Assembly (NCBI RefSeq): GCF_000445445.1
Contig: NZ_ASXP01000005.1
Location: 62,053 to 126,052, forward strand
Direction: 5' to 3'
Origin: Sporomusa ovata DSM 2662
Lineage (GTDB): Bacteria; Bacillota; Negativicutes; Sporomusales; Sporomusaceae
Length of the DNA stretch: 64,000 bases
Shown: in pieces, positions 43,309-52,655 of the stretch
Layout: each line of letters opens with the position of its first letter
Numbering within the stretch: the first letter of the stretch is position 1
The notes under the pieces: model-generated
Databases searched by the model: none
What the model was told of the DNA's origin: nothing
Seen by the model: only the letters and a program-made list of their open reading frames with translations
Program-made: the position numbers and the translations under genes

Positions 43309-44949
43309 TTACCCCCTATACTCTTTTAAATTGAATGTTATTTGACTAATATCAACCAAGTTTGGCAATCCGCTAAAATCAATATCTTTTATTTTATTCC
43401 GGTTAAAAATCAGAACTTCTTTGCTATATGCGATTGGTACATTGACAACTTCTTCATGTAACACAGTCAGTAAATAACTATAAATTTCCTGGATTTCCGC
43501 AGTATCTACCGTTTGAAACAGCCTGACGATTTTTTCATTAATTTCTTTTTTCCGGGAAAGCCCCTGCTGGGCCGGATTATCCCAACTATTGTTAAGCATC
43601 GGGCTGATATAGGTATGTGGATCATAGGGCAGTCCATAGGTGCTGCTTACCGCAATATCAAACTCCCCGGCAGTGCCTTTGTTGTAGGCAGTCATCATTT
43701 CCGTGCCGGCTGTCCTGGCATCAATGCCGATCTCCCTTAATTGCCCCTGTACAGCCTGGGCAACCTCTGTGTCCGAACCATAACCGGTGCGGTAAATCAT
43801 TTCCAGAGTTAGCGGCTGCCCCTCCTTCTCCCTGATTGGCTGGCCAGGAACCTGTTTCCAGCCGGCTTCCTCCAGCAACGCCCGAGCTTGTTCCTGATTG
43901 TATTCATAAGGTACAACCTTGACATCACAATAAGGCAAATTGGGATTTAGCACATGGTCTGCCGATTCTTCCATGTCGTAAAGAATATTTTTAATAATTG
44001 TTGCTTTATTGATGCTGCAGGCAATCGCCTTTCTTACCTTAGCATCCATTAATGGCCCTCTCGCTGTATTCAGCAGGAGTTTTCTGGTTCTCATCCTTTC
44101 TTCCGAAATTTTTACCCCAAAATTCTTGTCAGAGCGAAACTGGGCAACGGCATCCTGAGAGATCAAGCGTTCTCCCACCACAAAATCAACTTCTCCTGCC
44201 CGTAACGCCATCATTCTGGCATCTAACCCCGGGATGATTTTAACAATGTATTTTTTTGCCTTTGGTTTTTCGCCCCAATAACCTTCATTCCTGACGAATG
44301 TATAATATTTTCCCTTTTCCGACTGTTCCAACGCCAGTTGGTAAGGACCTGTGCCATAAGTTGCGGTAAACGTTTTGCCATAGGGGATATTCCCATTTTC
44401 AAATATTTTGGGTGACATCATGCCGGTCCATACACCGGTAAGATCCTGCAAGGCTGCGTAGTAGGGCTGTTTATAAATCAGCTTAACCGTATATTCATCA
44501 ACGACCTCAACCGCTTCCAATTGAGCGATTGCACCGAACCACGCAAGCTGCACACCACTGTGTTGTTTCAGCATTTCCAGGTTCAATTTAACTACTGCCG
44601 CATTAAATGGGCTACCGTCGGTAAACATTACTCCTTTCTTTAAATGAAATACATATTCCCGGCCGTTCATTTCCCAGGACTCAGCCAAACGCGGCACGAT
44701 TTGTCCCTGCTGATAGCCAACCAGTGTTTCATAAACCAGGGCCGAGTGAAAAAAGAACCCTTGCGCGCCACCTGCTCCCTTTACATCAAAAGATGTAAAA
44801 TCCAAAGCATCGCAGCTAACTACCTCTGCCACTTCGCCGCCGGGCAACAGAGTATTTTTGCGGGCAGCCGTCTGCTGCCCGCAGCCTGCGGCAATCAGCA
44901 TGATTGCCAGGATCAAGGCAACTAACAGCCAAATCCCTTTTCTGCTCAT
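43309..44949 (-). CDS. NikA-like family 5 substrate-binding lipoprotein
   Basis: 546 residues. Lipoprotein signal ending IAAGC. NikA-type pattern RLAESWEMNGREYVFHLKKG, VMFTDGSPFNAAVVKLNLEML, YGTGPY, then GLPYDPHTYISPML and the C-terminal VPIAYSKE. It is the binding protein of the five-gene transporter behind the cobalamin riboswitch, so cobalt or a cobalt chelate is a good candidate ligand; nickel is the alternative. AGGAGGT precedes ATG 44949. Confidence 0.83.
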   Translation of the reverse strand: MSRKGIWLLVALILAIMLIAAGCGQQTAARKNTLLPGGEVAEVVSCDALDFTSFDVKGAGGAQGFFFHSALVYETLVGYQQGQIVPRLAESWEMNGREYVFHLKKGVMFTDGSPFNAAVVKLNLEMLKQHSGVQLAWFGAIAQLEAVEVVDEYTVKLIYKQPYYAALQDLTGVWTGMMSPKIFENGNIPYGKTFTATYGTGPYQLALEQSEKGKYYTFVRNEGYWGEKPKAKKYIVKIIPGLDARMMALRAGEVDFVVGERLISQDAVAQFRSDKNFGVKISEERMRTRKLLLNTARGPLMDAKVRKAIACSINKATIIKNILYDMEESADHVLNPNLPYCDVKVVPYEYNQEQARALLEEAGWKQVPGQPIREKEGQPLTLEMIYRTGYGSDTEVAQAVQGQLREIGIDARTAGTEMMTAYNKGTAGEFDIAVSSTYGLPYDPHTYISPMLNNSWDNPAQQGLSRKKEINEKIVRLFQTVDTAEIQEIYSYLLTVLHEEVVNVPIAYSKEVLIFNRNKIKDIDFSGLPNLVDISQITFNLKEYRG

Positions 44950-44962
44950 TTTCTACCTCCTA

Positions 44963-45790
44963 TTATTGACCATCGTTCTCAGCGTTTTCTGCCGGTGTAT
45001 ATGGTTTTCTGTCCCTGGGATGAAGAGGTGGCAGGGAATCAACCAATAGTTTGGCATAGGGATGGTTAAATTCATGCAGCGATTTGATCCCCTCTACCGT
45101 TTCGACAAGTTCACCGTCTTTCATAACCGAGATCTTTTGTGACATATAGAGTGCAACATCCATGTCATGTGTAATAAAAAGATAGGCGCTGCCCATTTCC
45201 TGCCTAATTTCGCTCAACAAATCCAGGATTTTCTTTCTAATTGTCATGTCAAGTCCACTAACTGCTTCATCAAAGACAATAAACTGCGGATTGATCGCGA
45301 TCGCTCTGGCAATACATATTCTTTTTTGCTGGCCGCCACTGAATTGGTGCGGATACTTTTGTCCATCTGCCGGCAGCAGTCCCACCCGGTCAAGGAGATA
45401 GGCCACCCGCTTCTGTTCTTCTCTGTAAGATAATCCCGCAAAATTTCGCAGCGGCTCGGCAATGCTGTCCTTGATCTGCCAACGGGGATTAAGAGAACTA
45501 ACACTGTCCTGAAATACGATTTGCATATTTCTGCGGATTTCTTTCATTTCTTTTTTCTTGACCCTAAATAGATTGCGCCCCAGGAATTGTACTTCACCAG
45601 CATCCGGTTTTTCAAAACCAAGTATCAGTCTTGACAAGGTGCTCTTGCCGCTGCCGCTTTCTCCAACTAACCCGTAGGTTTCACCTGCCGCCAAAGATAA
45701 GGATACCTGGTTTACTGCCACCACATTCATTGGTTGCCCCTTGCAGCTTTTTCCATAATAGGTTTTCGATAAGTTACTGACAATCAGCAG
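44963..45790 (-). CDS. ABC ATPase, NikE/OppF type, unusual start
   Basis: About 275 residues. Walker A GESGSGKST, signature FSGGQQKR, Walker B FIVFDEAVSGLD and the HPYAKLLVDSLPP tail of OppF-type ATPases. Starting at ATG 45730 would cut the first beta strand; the in-frame upstream DNA encodes it (LLIVSNLSKTYYG), but offers only CTG (45790, 45787) or ATT (45784) as start. GGGAGG sits eight bases before CTG 45790, overlapping the preceding gene's end, so a CTG or ATT start is likely. Confidence 0.8.
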   Translation of the reverse strand: MLIVSNLSKTYYGKSCKGQPMNVVAVNQVSLSLAAGETYGLVGESGSGKSTLSRLILGFEKPDAGEVQFLGRNLFRVKKKEMKEIRRNMQIVFQDSVSSLNPRWQIKDSIAEPLRNFAGLSYREEQKRVAYLLDRVGLLPADGQKYPHQFSGGQQKRICIARAIAINPQFIVFDEAVSGLDMTIRKKILDLLSEIRQEMGSAYLFITHDMDVALYMSQKISVMKDGELVETVEGIKSLHEFNHPYAKLLVDSLPPLHPRDRKPYTPAENAENDGQ

Positions 45791-46584
45791 CGCACTCGCC
45801 TCCCGCCCATCAGCCTGGCACTCAGCAGTTCCTTGGTATAGGAATGCACCGGCTCCTCAAACACTTGATATATCTGCCCCTGCTCAACAATTTTACCTGC
45901 TTTCATCACCGCAACCTCGTCCGCGATCCGGGCGATTACGGCCAAATCGTGAGAAACCAGCACGATTCCCGGTTTTTCTTCGTTTTTAATCTTTTCTATT
46001 TCATCAAGCAGCAGCGCCTGGTTTTTTACATCCAAGGCGGTTGTCGGCTCATCCGCGATTAATACGGCAGGACTTGAGGCCATCGCTATCGCGGCCATGA
46101 TCCGTTGCAGCATTCCGCCGCTTAAACTACAGGAATAACTGTTCATGATTTCTTCCGGGCGCGGTAAGTTCATTTTTTTTAGCATAGCTATACCTGTTGC
46201 ATAAGCCTCCTGTTTAGAAATTGTCCGGTGAGCCATCAGCGTCTCAATGATATGACCGCCGATTTTGATCAGCGGATTAAAGGCTGTCATCGGGTTCTGC
46301 ATAATGACACCGATTTCGTTTCCTCGCATACTTTGCAGTTCTCTGGCAGAAATTTTAAGAATATCTTTACCGTTTACCAAAACCCGTCCTGTGACAGCAA
46401 CACTGCTTTGATGCTGTAATAGACCCAGGATCGCTTTACAAAGCATGGTTTTGCCGCTGCCGCTTTCACCAACAATTCCTAAAACCGTTCCTTGACAAAT
46501 AGCAAAAGAAATATCCTGTACAACAGGCTTGTCCTGCCTGATACTAATCCATAGATTTTCCACGCTCAATACCGTTTTTTCCAT
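45784..46584 (-). CDS. ABC ATPase, NikD/OppD type
   Basis: About 266 residues. Walker A GESGSGKTM, signature LSGGMLQR, Walker B LIADEPTTALD, and the C-terminal VHSYTKELL segment. It lacks the long Cys-rich OppD tail present in the fused ATPase at 20.3 kb. ATG 46584 with GGAGGT upstream is preferred over ATG 46626. Confidence 0.85.
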   Translation of the reverse strand: MEKTVLSVENLWISIRQDKPVVQDISFAICQGTVLGIVGESGSGKTMLCKAILGLLQHQSSVAVTGRVLVNGKDILKISARELQSMRGNEIGVIMQNPMTAFNPLIKIGGHIIETLMAHRTISKQEAYATGIAMLKKMNLPRPEEIMNSYSCSLSGGMLQRIMAAIAMASSPAVLIADEPTTALDVKNQALLLDEIEKIKNEEKPGIVLVSHDLAVIARIADEVAVMKAGKIVEQGQIYQVFEEPVHSYTKELLSARLMGGRRVRC

Positions 46585-46600
46585 ACTACCTCCGTTCTTG

Positions 46601-47422
46601 TCAGGCGTCAGGCGACACAATATCACGCAAGGCTTCGCCCAATATATTAAAACTGCATACGGTAAAAAAAATGCACATGCCCGGATAAAACATTAAATGT
46701 GGCTGGGTGTAGATCATGTTTTTCGCATTACTAAGCATAGAACCCCACTCCGGCAGTTCAGCCTCCACGCCCAAACCTAAAAAAGAAAATCCGGAAACCA
46801 TAAGCACATTATGCGCAACTCCCAGACTAAAAAAGACGATTAATGCCGGTGCAATATTAGGCAGTATGTGTTTTATCATAATTACGCTGTCTGATGAGCC
46901 GGCTGCTTTAGCCGCCATCACATAATTCTTGTTTCTCTCCATCAATACATGGCTTCTTACAATCCTTGCATACCATACCCAATTCGCAAACACCATGGAA
47001 AACATTAGATTAACCAAACCCAATCCCAACACACTCACCAGGACTAACACAAAAACCAACGTGGGAAATGCCATCAACAAGTCACATATTCCCAAAAATA
47101 TCCGGTCTGGTATTCCCCCATAATAAGCAGCTAACATCCCGGTAATGATGCTAATCATACTGGTAAACAGCAATATCGTACCGGCAATTCCGAGTGAATA
47201 TCTGGCGCCAAATAGCAGGCGCGACAAGATGCAGCGTCCAAGTTGGTCTGTGCCCAACGGGAACTCTGCCGATGCCTTGACAAAGCGTTTGGCAATGTCC
47301 ACTTTCATTGGATCATTTGGTGCAAGCAATGGTGCAAACACAGCACAAATGATAATCGCTGCAACCATTGTCATACCAAAAACCGCTTGTTTATTGTTCA
47401 GCACATTCCAAAAACCAGTCAT
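46601..47422 (-). CDS. ABC permease, NikC type
   Basis: 273 residues, six helices. FPLGTDQLGRCILSRLLFGARYSLG is the NikC/DppC hallmark; EAA loop MAAKAAGSSDSVIMIKHILP; SFLGLGVEAELPEWGSML near the end. ATG 47422 overlaps the partner permease stop, so the two are translationally coupled. Confidence 0.86.
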   Translation of the reverse strand: MTGFWNVLNNKQAVFGMTMVAAIIICAVFAPLLAPNDPMKVDIAKRFVKASAEFPLGTDQLGRCILSRLLFGARYSLGIAGTILLFTSMISIITGMLAAYYGGIPDRIFLGICDLLMAFPTLVFVLVLVSVLGLGLVNLMFSMVFANWVWYARIVRSHVLMERNKNYVMAAKAAGSSDSVIMIKHILPNIAPALIVFFSLGVAHNVLMVSGFSFLGLGVEAELPEWGSMLSNAKNMIYTQPHLMFYPGMCIFFTVCSFNILGEALRDIVSPDA

Positions 47423-48363
47423 TATTTTTCACCTTCTTGCAAAAATGCCGGATTAAGCCAAATATTGATGACATCGGCTAAAAGATTGCTAGTAACAACG
47501 ATCACCGCCATAATTAATACATACGCATTAATCGCCGGAAAATCCCTGTCCATACTTGCGGCAACCACATAGAGACCCATCCCCGGCCAGGAAAAAACAC
47601 TTTCAACAATGACGGCTCCGGCAACCATATGGCCGATGGTCTGTCCCAACAAAGTGACCAGTGGCGAAACTGCATTCTTAAAAACATGCTTCCAGACAAT
47701 GCGGCGTTCATTTAGGCCTCGGGCTTTGGCATACAAAACAAAATCCTTATTCATGATTTCCAGCATATTCGTTCTTAACAGTCTGATATTCATCGAGATA
47801 ACCGGCAATGCAAGCGTTACAGCAGGCAACAGGACATGTTCGATTTTTCCAAAGCCCACAACCACTGCCAGCTTCCATTCCACGGCAAAATAGTAGATAA
47901 GAATAAATCCCAGCCAGAACCCTGGCAGCGAAATACCCGCCAGGGTGAACATCCTGATGAGATGGTCAAACCACTTATTCCGGTACAACGCCGACAAAAT
48001 TCCCAGCGGGATAGAAACAAGCAAAATCAGCAGCGCGGCCACTGCCACCAACAACAAAGTCACCGGTAAAGCGGTCATGATGTCCTCACGTACAGGCCGG
48101 CCTGAAACCAGCGATTGTCCAAAGTTCCCCTGAATGGCACCGGTTACCCACCGCCAATACTGTACATAAATTGGTTCATAAAAACCCATTTCTTGCCGCA
48201 ATTGTTCGATTTGCTCCTGACCGGCATTTTGCCAGATTCGTCTGGCATAGGCCTCCGCCGGATCAATTGGTGAAAGGTTGGTGATAACAAATGACAGCAG
48301 CGTAATCCCAATTAGGACAAATAATAAATTTACCAGTCTCTTTAAAATATAGCTTCTTAACAT
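47422..48363 (-). CDS. ABC permease, NikB type
   Basis: 313 residues. N-terminal SFVITNLSPIDPAEAYARR, a long periplasmic loop, EAA loop YAKARGLNERRIVWKHVFK and ESVFSWPGMGLYVV. Pairs with the NikC-type gene. It starts 98 bases after the BtuB-like receptor gene with no terminator seen between, so the cobalamin riboswitch should control it too. Confidence 0.86.
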   Translation of the reverse strand: MLRSYILKRLVNLLFVLIGITLLSFVITNLSPIDPAEAYARRIWQNAGQEQIEQLRQEMGFYEPIYVQYWRWVTGAIQGNFGQSLVSGRPVREDIMTALPVTLLLVAVAALLILLVSIPLGILSALYRNKWFDHLIRMFTLAGISLPGFWLGFILIYYFAVEWKLAVVVGFGKIEHVLLPAVTLALPVISMNIRLLRTNMLEIMNKDFVLYAKARGLNERRIVWKHVFKNAVSPLVTLLGQTIGHMVAGAVIVESVFSWPGMGLYVVAASMDRDFPAINAYVLIMAVIVVTSNLLADVINIWLNPAFLQEGEK

Positions 48364-48461
48364 AGCTTGAAACAGAACCCCTTTTTATCAACGCGACGGG
48401 AGAATGTGATTACCGACATTTCCCACGCGTATCTTAAATCTTATGTTATGAAGGTGCGATT

Positions 48462-50408
48462 CTACAGGCGCTGTTCCAACCCGAGGTAGAAATGACGCGC
48501 AGCCATGGGAAACTGGCCTGATGCATTTATCACTCCTTTTAATTCATAGGCCTGGTTAGTAAGATTATAGCCTTTGCAATATACCCTGAGATCGTCACTA
48601 ATTTTATAATTAGCCGCCAAGTCAACAACCCAGTAGGAAGAGGAAGTAAACGTACTCAGATCACGGCCAGTTGCACCACGCAGCATCAAACCGGCATCCC
48701 ATTTGTCCTGACTATATTCAAGGTTTAAGCGATAGCCATTAGGCTGCGTATTGCCAGCATCATTCACATAAGCCGCAGTTGCTGAACTTTTCGACTGAAT
48801 CTTAACATAGGAATAACCGGTCGAAAGTTTCCATGCCGGCGATAATTGCTGAGTTAATGTAAAATCCAATCCCCGCCGTTTTTGTTTGCTGGCATTGATA
48901 AGCTTATAGTCGTTAGGCGCAGCCGGGGAGTATATTGTTGATGTAATAGCATCTTCAACATTGCTGCTAAACACGCTGGCCTGCAGCCTGATATCATTAG
49001 CCAGTTTAGTATTCATCCCGATTGTGAAGGTATCCCCTTTTTCCGGACGCAAATCTGGATTACCTGAAGGTAAACCCACCTTATACAGGGACTCGATATT
49101 CGGCGCTTTAAAGAATTGCCCCCAGGATACAAAAGCATTAGTATCCTCATTTAATTTCCGGTTCACAGCAAGACGGACTGTGTTTTTCCCGCCAAACGCA
49201 CTATGCTCGTCATAACGCATTCCAGCAGTCAATGTCCAGGCTTTGGGCAACTGCCAGCGGTTTTCCATGAATATGGCTTTATTTGTTATTTCTTTGTCAT
49301 AGACTTGTAAATGCGGAATATCTACTTTTACTTGCCGCCAACTGGCTCCGCCGACAATATCATAATGATCGGATATTTTCCAGTTATCCTGCCATTCAAT
49401 GCCTGAAGACTTACTATTTACATAATAGTCTTTTACTTCCCACTTCGTTCCTTCCATGTAACGATGGACGTCCGACTTGTCAGAACTATAGTACGCTTTA
49501 AGCGACCCATCTGTCCCGGCTTTGTTTTTCCAATGGTAGGTCAAATCGGTGTCCTCATTACGGTGCTCTTCGTAAGCGGTAGGATGATAAAAACCATTCC
49601 CATAGTCTGGTGCCATTAAAAAATATCCACGGTCACCGTCAATGTAACGATAGGCTAACGTTAACCCCTGCCCTTCACCGAGTTCTTTGTCCAGCCTCAC
49701 ACTGACAGCATCCTTCTTGAGGGCGCTGTTGCCCATCCGCCGGACTGTGCCTGTTCTCGAATCTTTATATTCAAAATAGTCCTGCCGCTTTCGCTCTGCT
49801 GAAATAAAATATCCAAAACCATTTTCACTACCCTCTGTCGTTAGCGTGTAATTTCGCATGCCCCAACTGCCACTTTGCGTCAAAAAACGGGTGTCTGTCT
49901 TGTCAGCTTTGCGGGTAATGATATTGATAACACCACCGGCGGCATCACTGCCGTACAAGGACGAGGCCGGGCCACGGACAATTTCGACCCGTTCAATACT
50001 TTTTACACTCGGCAGCAGCCCCAGATCAACGCCAAGTCCTCCGCCGCCGATGCTGTGTGAATCGGCATTAACCCTACGTCCGTCAACCATGATCAGTACC
50101 CGGGAATCACCATTAATATAAACTGAACTAATACAGTAATCTGCTGAACCGGAATCATAAATACCCACATTGGACTTTTCTAATAATTCCTGAACGCGGG
50201 TATACCCGCCTCTTTCGATTTCCTCGCGGGTAATCACAGTTACACTTGCCGCCGTTTCCACCTGCTTCACCGGAATACGGTTGGCAGTCACGACATATTC
50301 ATCAAAGTCGAACTCCTGCTCTGCCGCAACTATCTCCGGCATTCCCAACATCAATGAACATCCGATAAGCGTACTCAATATTTTTTTGGCTGACTGTCGA
50401 TGTTTCAT
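48462..50408 (-). CDS. TonB-dependent receptor, BtuB-like paralogue B
   Basis: 648 residues. Signal peptide ending VAA/EQE, plug start FDEYVVTANRIPVKQVETAA, plug end RGPASSLYGSDAAGGVINII, barrel ending GLEQRL. It is the first gene behind the cobalamin riboswitch, which points to a corrinoid, cobalt or cobaltophore ligand. AAAGGGAGA precedes ATG 50408; an upstream ATG at 50444 would precede the signal peptide. Paralogous to the receptors at 37.2 and 54.8 kb along nearly the whole length. Confidence 0.87.
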   Translation of the reverse strand: MKHRQSAKKILSTLIGCSLMLGMPEIVAAEQEFDFDEYVVTANRIPVKQVETAASVTVITREEIERGGYTRVQELLEKSNVGIYDSGSADYCISSVYINGDSRVLIMVDGRRVNADSHSIGGGGLGVDLGLLPSVKSIERVEIVRGPASSLYGSDAAGGVINIITRKADKTDTRFLTQSGSWGMRNYTLTTEGSENGFGYFISAERKRQDYFEYKDSRTGTVRRMGNSALKKDAVSVRLDKELGEGQGLTLAYRYIDGDRGYFLMAPDYGNGFYHPTAYEEHRNEDTDLTYHWKNKAGTDGSLKAYYSSDKSDVHRYMEGTKWEVKDYYVNSKSSGIEWQDNWKISDHYDIVGGASWRQVKVDIPHLQVYDKEITNKAIFMENRWQLPKAWTLTAGMRYDEHSAFGGKNTVRLAVNRKLNEDTNAFVSWGQFFKAPNIESLYKVGLPSGNPDLRPEKGDTFTIGMNTKLANDIRLQASVFSSNVEDAITSTIYSPAAPNDYKLINASKQKRRGLDFTLTQQLSPAWKLSTGYSYVKIQSKSSATAAYVNDAGNTQPNGYRLNLEYSQDKWDAGLMLRGATGRDLSTFTSSSYWVVDLAANYKISDDLRVYCKGYNLTNQAYELKGVINASGQFPMAARHFYLGLEQRL

Positions 50409-50520
50409 GTTGTAAATCTCCCTTTCTTTTGTATAAAGTAACATCTTTCATTCCGTGTTGGTTATAAACCAAATCTCCATTTTTAGTAGCCTTAGCATAT
50501 TATTGAGTTGTAAGTAAAAA

Positions 50521-50551
50521 TAAAACTCCCGCTCATTAACGGGAGTTTTAC
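50521..50551 (-). terminator. Second terminator after the cobalamin riboswitch
   Basis: Minus strand AAAACTCCCG paired with CGGGAGTTTT, followed by ATTTTTAC. It stands between the riboswitch terminator and the receptor gene, giving two stops in tandem. Confidence 0.65.
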
Positions 50552-50577
50552 ATAAAACAGTATAGTATCAGTAAAAA

Positions 50578-50835
50578 TCCCGGCACAAAGTACGCCGGGG
50601 AAAATACAGTACACCATCATGCACTTTAATCTCCTCCCCATCGCTCGTGGGTCAACAAACGGTGATTATCAGTTAGGCAGTTCTCCTGGCTCTGGTTCAT
50701 TGTTCACCCAAACCTTCCCAAGATTCTCATCTCAGTGGTATAACTTGGGTTACTCCCCATTACAGTGGCGGGACCGCGCCGGTATTACACCGGTCTTCCC
50801 TATTAAGCCCTTAAAGGCACCTAACCTTGTAATAT
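50578..50835 (-). ncRNA. Cobalamin riboswitch with terminator
   Basis: Minus-strand RNA with the conserved blocks of the AdoCbl riboswitch: GGTGCC near 50818, GGGAAGACCGGTG and the GCCACTG box (about 50760-50800), and the B12 box GCCAGGAGAACTGCC (50676-50690). The terminator CCCGGC/GCCGGG with an ATTTTTAC tail is at 50578-50605. In this family ligand binding normally switches the downstream genes off, so the receptor and the Nik-like transporter should be repressed when B12 is plentiful. Confidence 0.93.
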
Positions 50836-50901
50836 GTAGTTGTAATCATTTTACCAAATCCAAAATATGTTAAACACTAAATAACTGCTATATTAATGTC
50901 G

Positions 50902-50974
50902 ATTATAATAGCGCAAAAAAAAACATTCAATACATATATTGTCAATACTACCTGTTAAGCAAAAAAAGCTACTT
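50902..50974 (-). promoter_or_regulatory. Promoter and 21-bp direct-repeat operator, copy c
   Basis: Minus-strand TTGAAT, 17-base spacer, TATAAT (50902-50907). Upstream AGGTAGT (50947-50953) and AAGTAGC (50968-50974) are direct repeats 21 bp apart, two helical turns. The AraC-type gene begins 138 bp away on the other strand, so this box may be its binding site. Confidence 0.7.
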
Positions 50975-51111
50975 CTTTACAAAAATGTACATATATCATG
51001 CATTTTTTATCAGCTATTTATCAGCTATTGATAATAGATACCAATATTTGTTATAATAAACTAAATTATTAACCAGCTATTAAGTCATTTTAATGGAACG
51101 GAGACACATAA

Positions 51112-52135
51112 ATGAATAATAAGCTACAAATTTCTTGTCCGGATGATTATTATGCACAGATGAAGGAAATCGGTTTTATAAGTCAAACATCCAATGATCT
51201 TTACAAATTTGAAATTCTAAAAGAACATGGTATCGGCGAGATCACACGCTGCTCTTATCGAAGCGGACTTGATGTTTCCTGGGCAACTTTATACCTAAAA
51301 AAAGAATTTACTTATGCGGTTCAAATGGAAAAAAAGTTTTTTTTTGAAATAACCTACATTACATCAGGTTATATTGAAATTTTCGATTCCTATACAAATA
51401 AATCATACCAAATTAACGAAGGAGAGTATTACGTTAATGTAGCGGAAAAATGTAGAGGCCAGGCAACCTATCCCAAAAATATAAAAATAGGTTACATTTC
51501 TTTTAATATTTCCGAAGCATTTCTTTGTTCACAAGAAGAAAAAACTCACTTGTTTATTTCTGAAATAAACAGTTTACGCACATTTTATCGCGCTTGTATT
51601 CATCCAGTAGAAGCAAACACAGACATTAAGGCTATTATGAAAAAAACTGTTAATTGCTATTACACTGCTGGATTTGCCCGCAGATTATTTTTCCAGGCAA
51701 TTGCACTTGAGATTATATCCGAATGGATGACACATGTACATTTTATTCAATCTGCTCAAAAATTATCGACAATTAATTTAAGCAGTGATGATATTGGGTT
51801 ACTATACCAGGCAAGACAAGAACTTTTTGAAAATATGTCTCAACCCCCTTCTATTGAAATGCTCTCAAAAAAATCTGTGTTTAAATACCCATAAGCTAAA
51901 ATTAGGGTTTAAAGCTCTATTTGCAAACACACCTTATGGATATTTACGAGATATACGACTGGAAAAAGCAAGAGTATTGCTGAAAAATACTGATTGCAGC
52001 ATCGGCAATGTGGCATCCCAAATTGGGTATAATAATAGCAGTTTTGTAACGGTGTTTAAGAAAAAACACGGAATTACGCCTACGCAATACCGCAAACAGT
52101 CAAAAACAGTGTTATTGTCACCACCAAAACTTTAA
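51112..52135 (+). pseudogene. AraC/PchR-type regulator split by a +1 frameshift
   Basis: Frame 1 (51112-51894) encodes an N-terminal sensing domain; the C-terminal AraC DNA-binding domain continues in the +1 frame to 52135. The join is at an A7 run (51867-51873): with six A the reading becomes LSKNLCLNTHKLKLGFKALF, followed by SIGNVASQIGYNNSSFVTVF, an intact double helix-turn-helix. PchR/YbtA-like regulators sense a siderophore and activate uptake genes. The split could be a real mutation, phase variation by slippage, or a sequencing error. It lies divergent from the cobalamin operon and is close to the repeated operator boxes. Confidence 0.8.
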
Positions 52136-52194
52136 CTGAATAATATGGTCGACAATGATTAAACACATTTGTTCAGGATTAAACTATGCAGCTG

Positions 52195-52255
52195 TAAAAA
52201 AGTCATGATGACAATGCTAATATTTAAATTCGCGTTGCCATCATAGCTTTTTTAC
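52195..52255. terminator. Bidirectional terminator
   Basis: GTCATGATGACAATGC pairs with GCGTTGCCATCATAGC with few mismatches; the arms are flanked by A6 on the left and T6 on the right, so it serves the regulator on the plus strand and the gene pieces on the minus strand. Confidence 0.75.
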
Positions 52256-52260
52256 CATAG

Positions 52261-52392
52261 TTATACTGTTACCGTTTCCTTTACATCTGAACCTAATTTA
52301 AATTGATACTTGCAGGAAATACCATATGTTCTTCCTTCCCCTCCTTGTGCTTTGGCACCAGACATTTCAATAGGCACTTGTGCCTTATCGAT
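52261..52392 (-). pseudogene. Barrel-end fragment of a second TonB receptor
   Basis: After the TAG of the next fragment, the same frame continues for 43 codons to a TAA. The part GGEGRTYGISCKYQFKLGS looks like the last barrel strand of a receptor such as the one at 40.3 kb (PGRTYALQVTHKF). No start codon of its own is evident. It is probably a relic, or read-through tail. Confidence 0.4.
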
Positions 52393-52637
52393 CTATATCC
52401 GCTGCTCCAAACCAAGGGTAAAACGACGCGCCACCATGGGAAATGATCCTTGATACCCCTCCGATCCATTTAATTCATAGGCTCTGTTCGTTAGATTATA
52501 TCCTTTACAATAAGCAGGGAGATCAGCACTAATTTTATAGTCGACCGCCACGTCAACTACCCAGTAGGAACTGGACGTAAAGGCTGCCAGGCTGCGCCCG
52601 GTCGCACCACGCAATGCAATTTGTCCATTCCATTTAT
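52393..52637 (-). pseudogene. 3' fragment of a BtuB-like TonB receptor
   Basis: About 80 codons equal to the C-terminus of paralogues A-C: DKWNGQIALRGATGRSLAAF, SSYWVVDVAVDYKI, KGYNLTNRAYELNG, and the end FPMVARRFTLGLEQRI. The 5' nine tenths of the receptor is missing; the piece abuts the stop codon of a substrate-binding protein gene. Clear remnant. Confidence 0.85.
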
Positions 52638-52655
52638 CCTGTAAGCAAGTCACCA

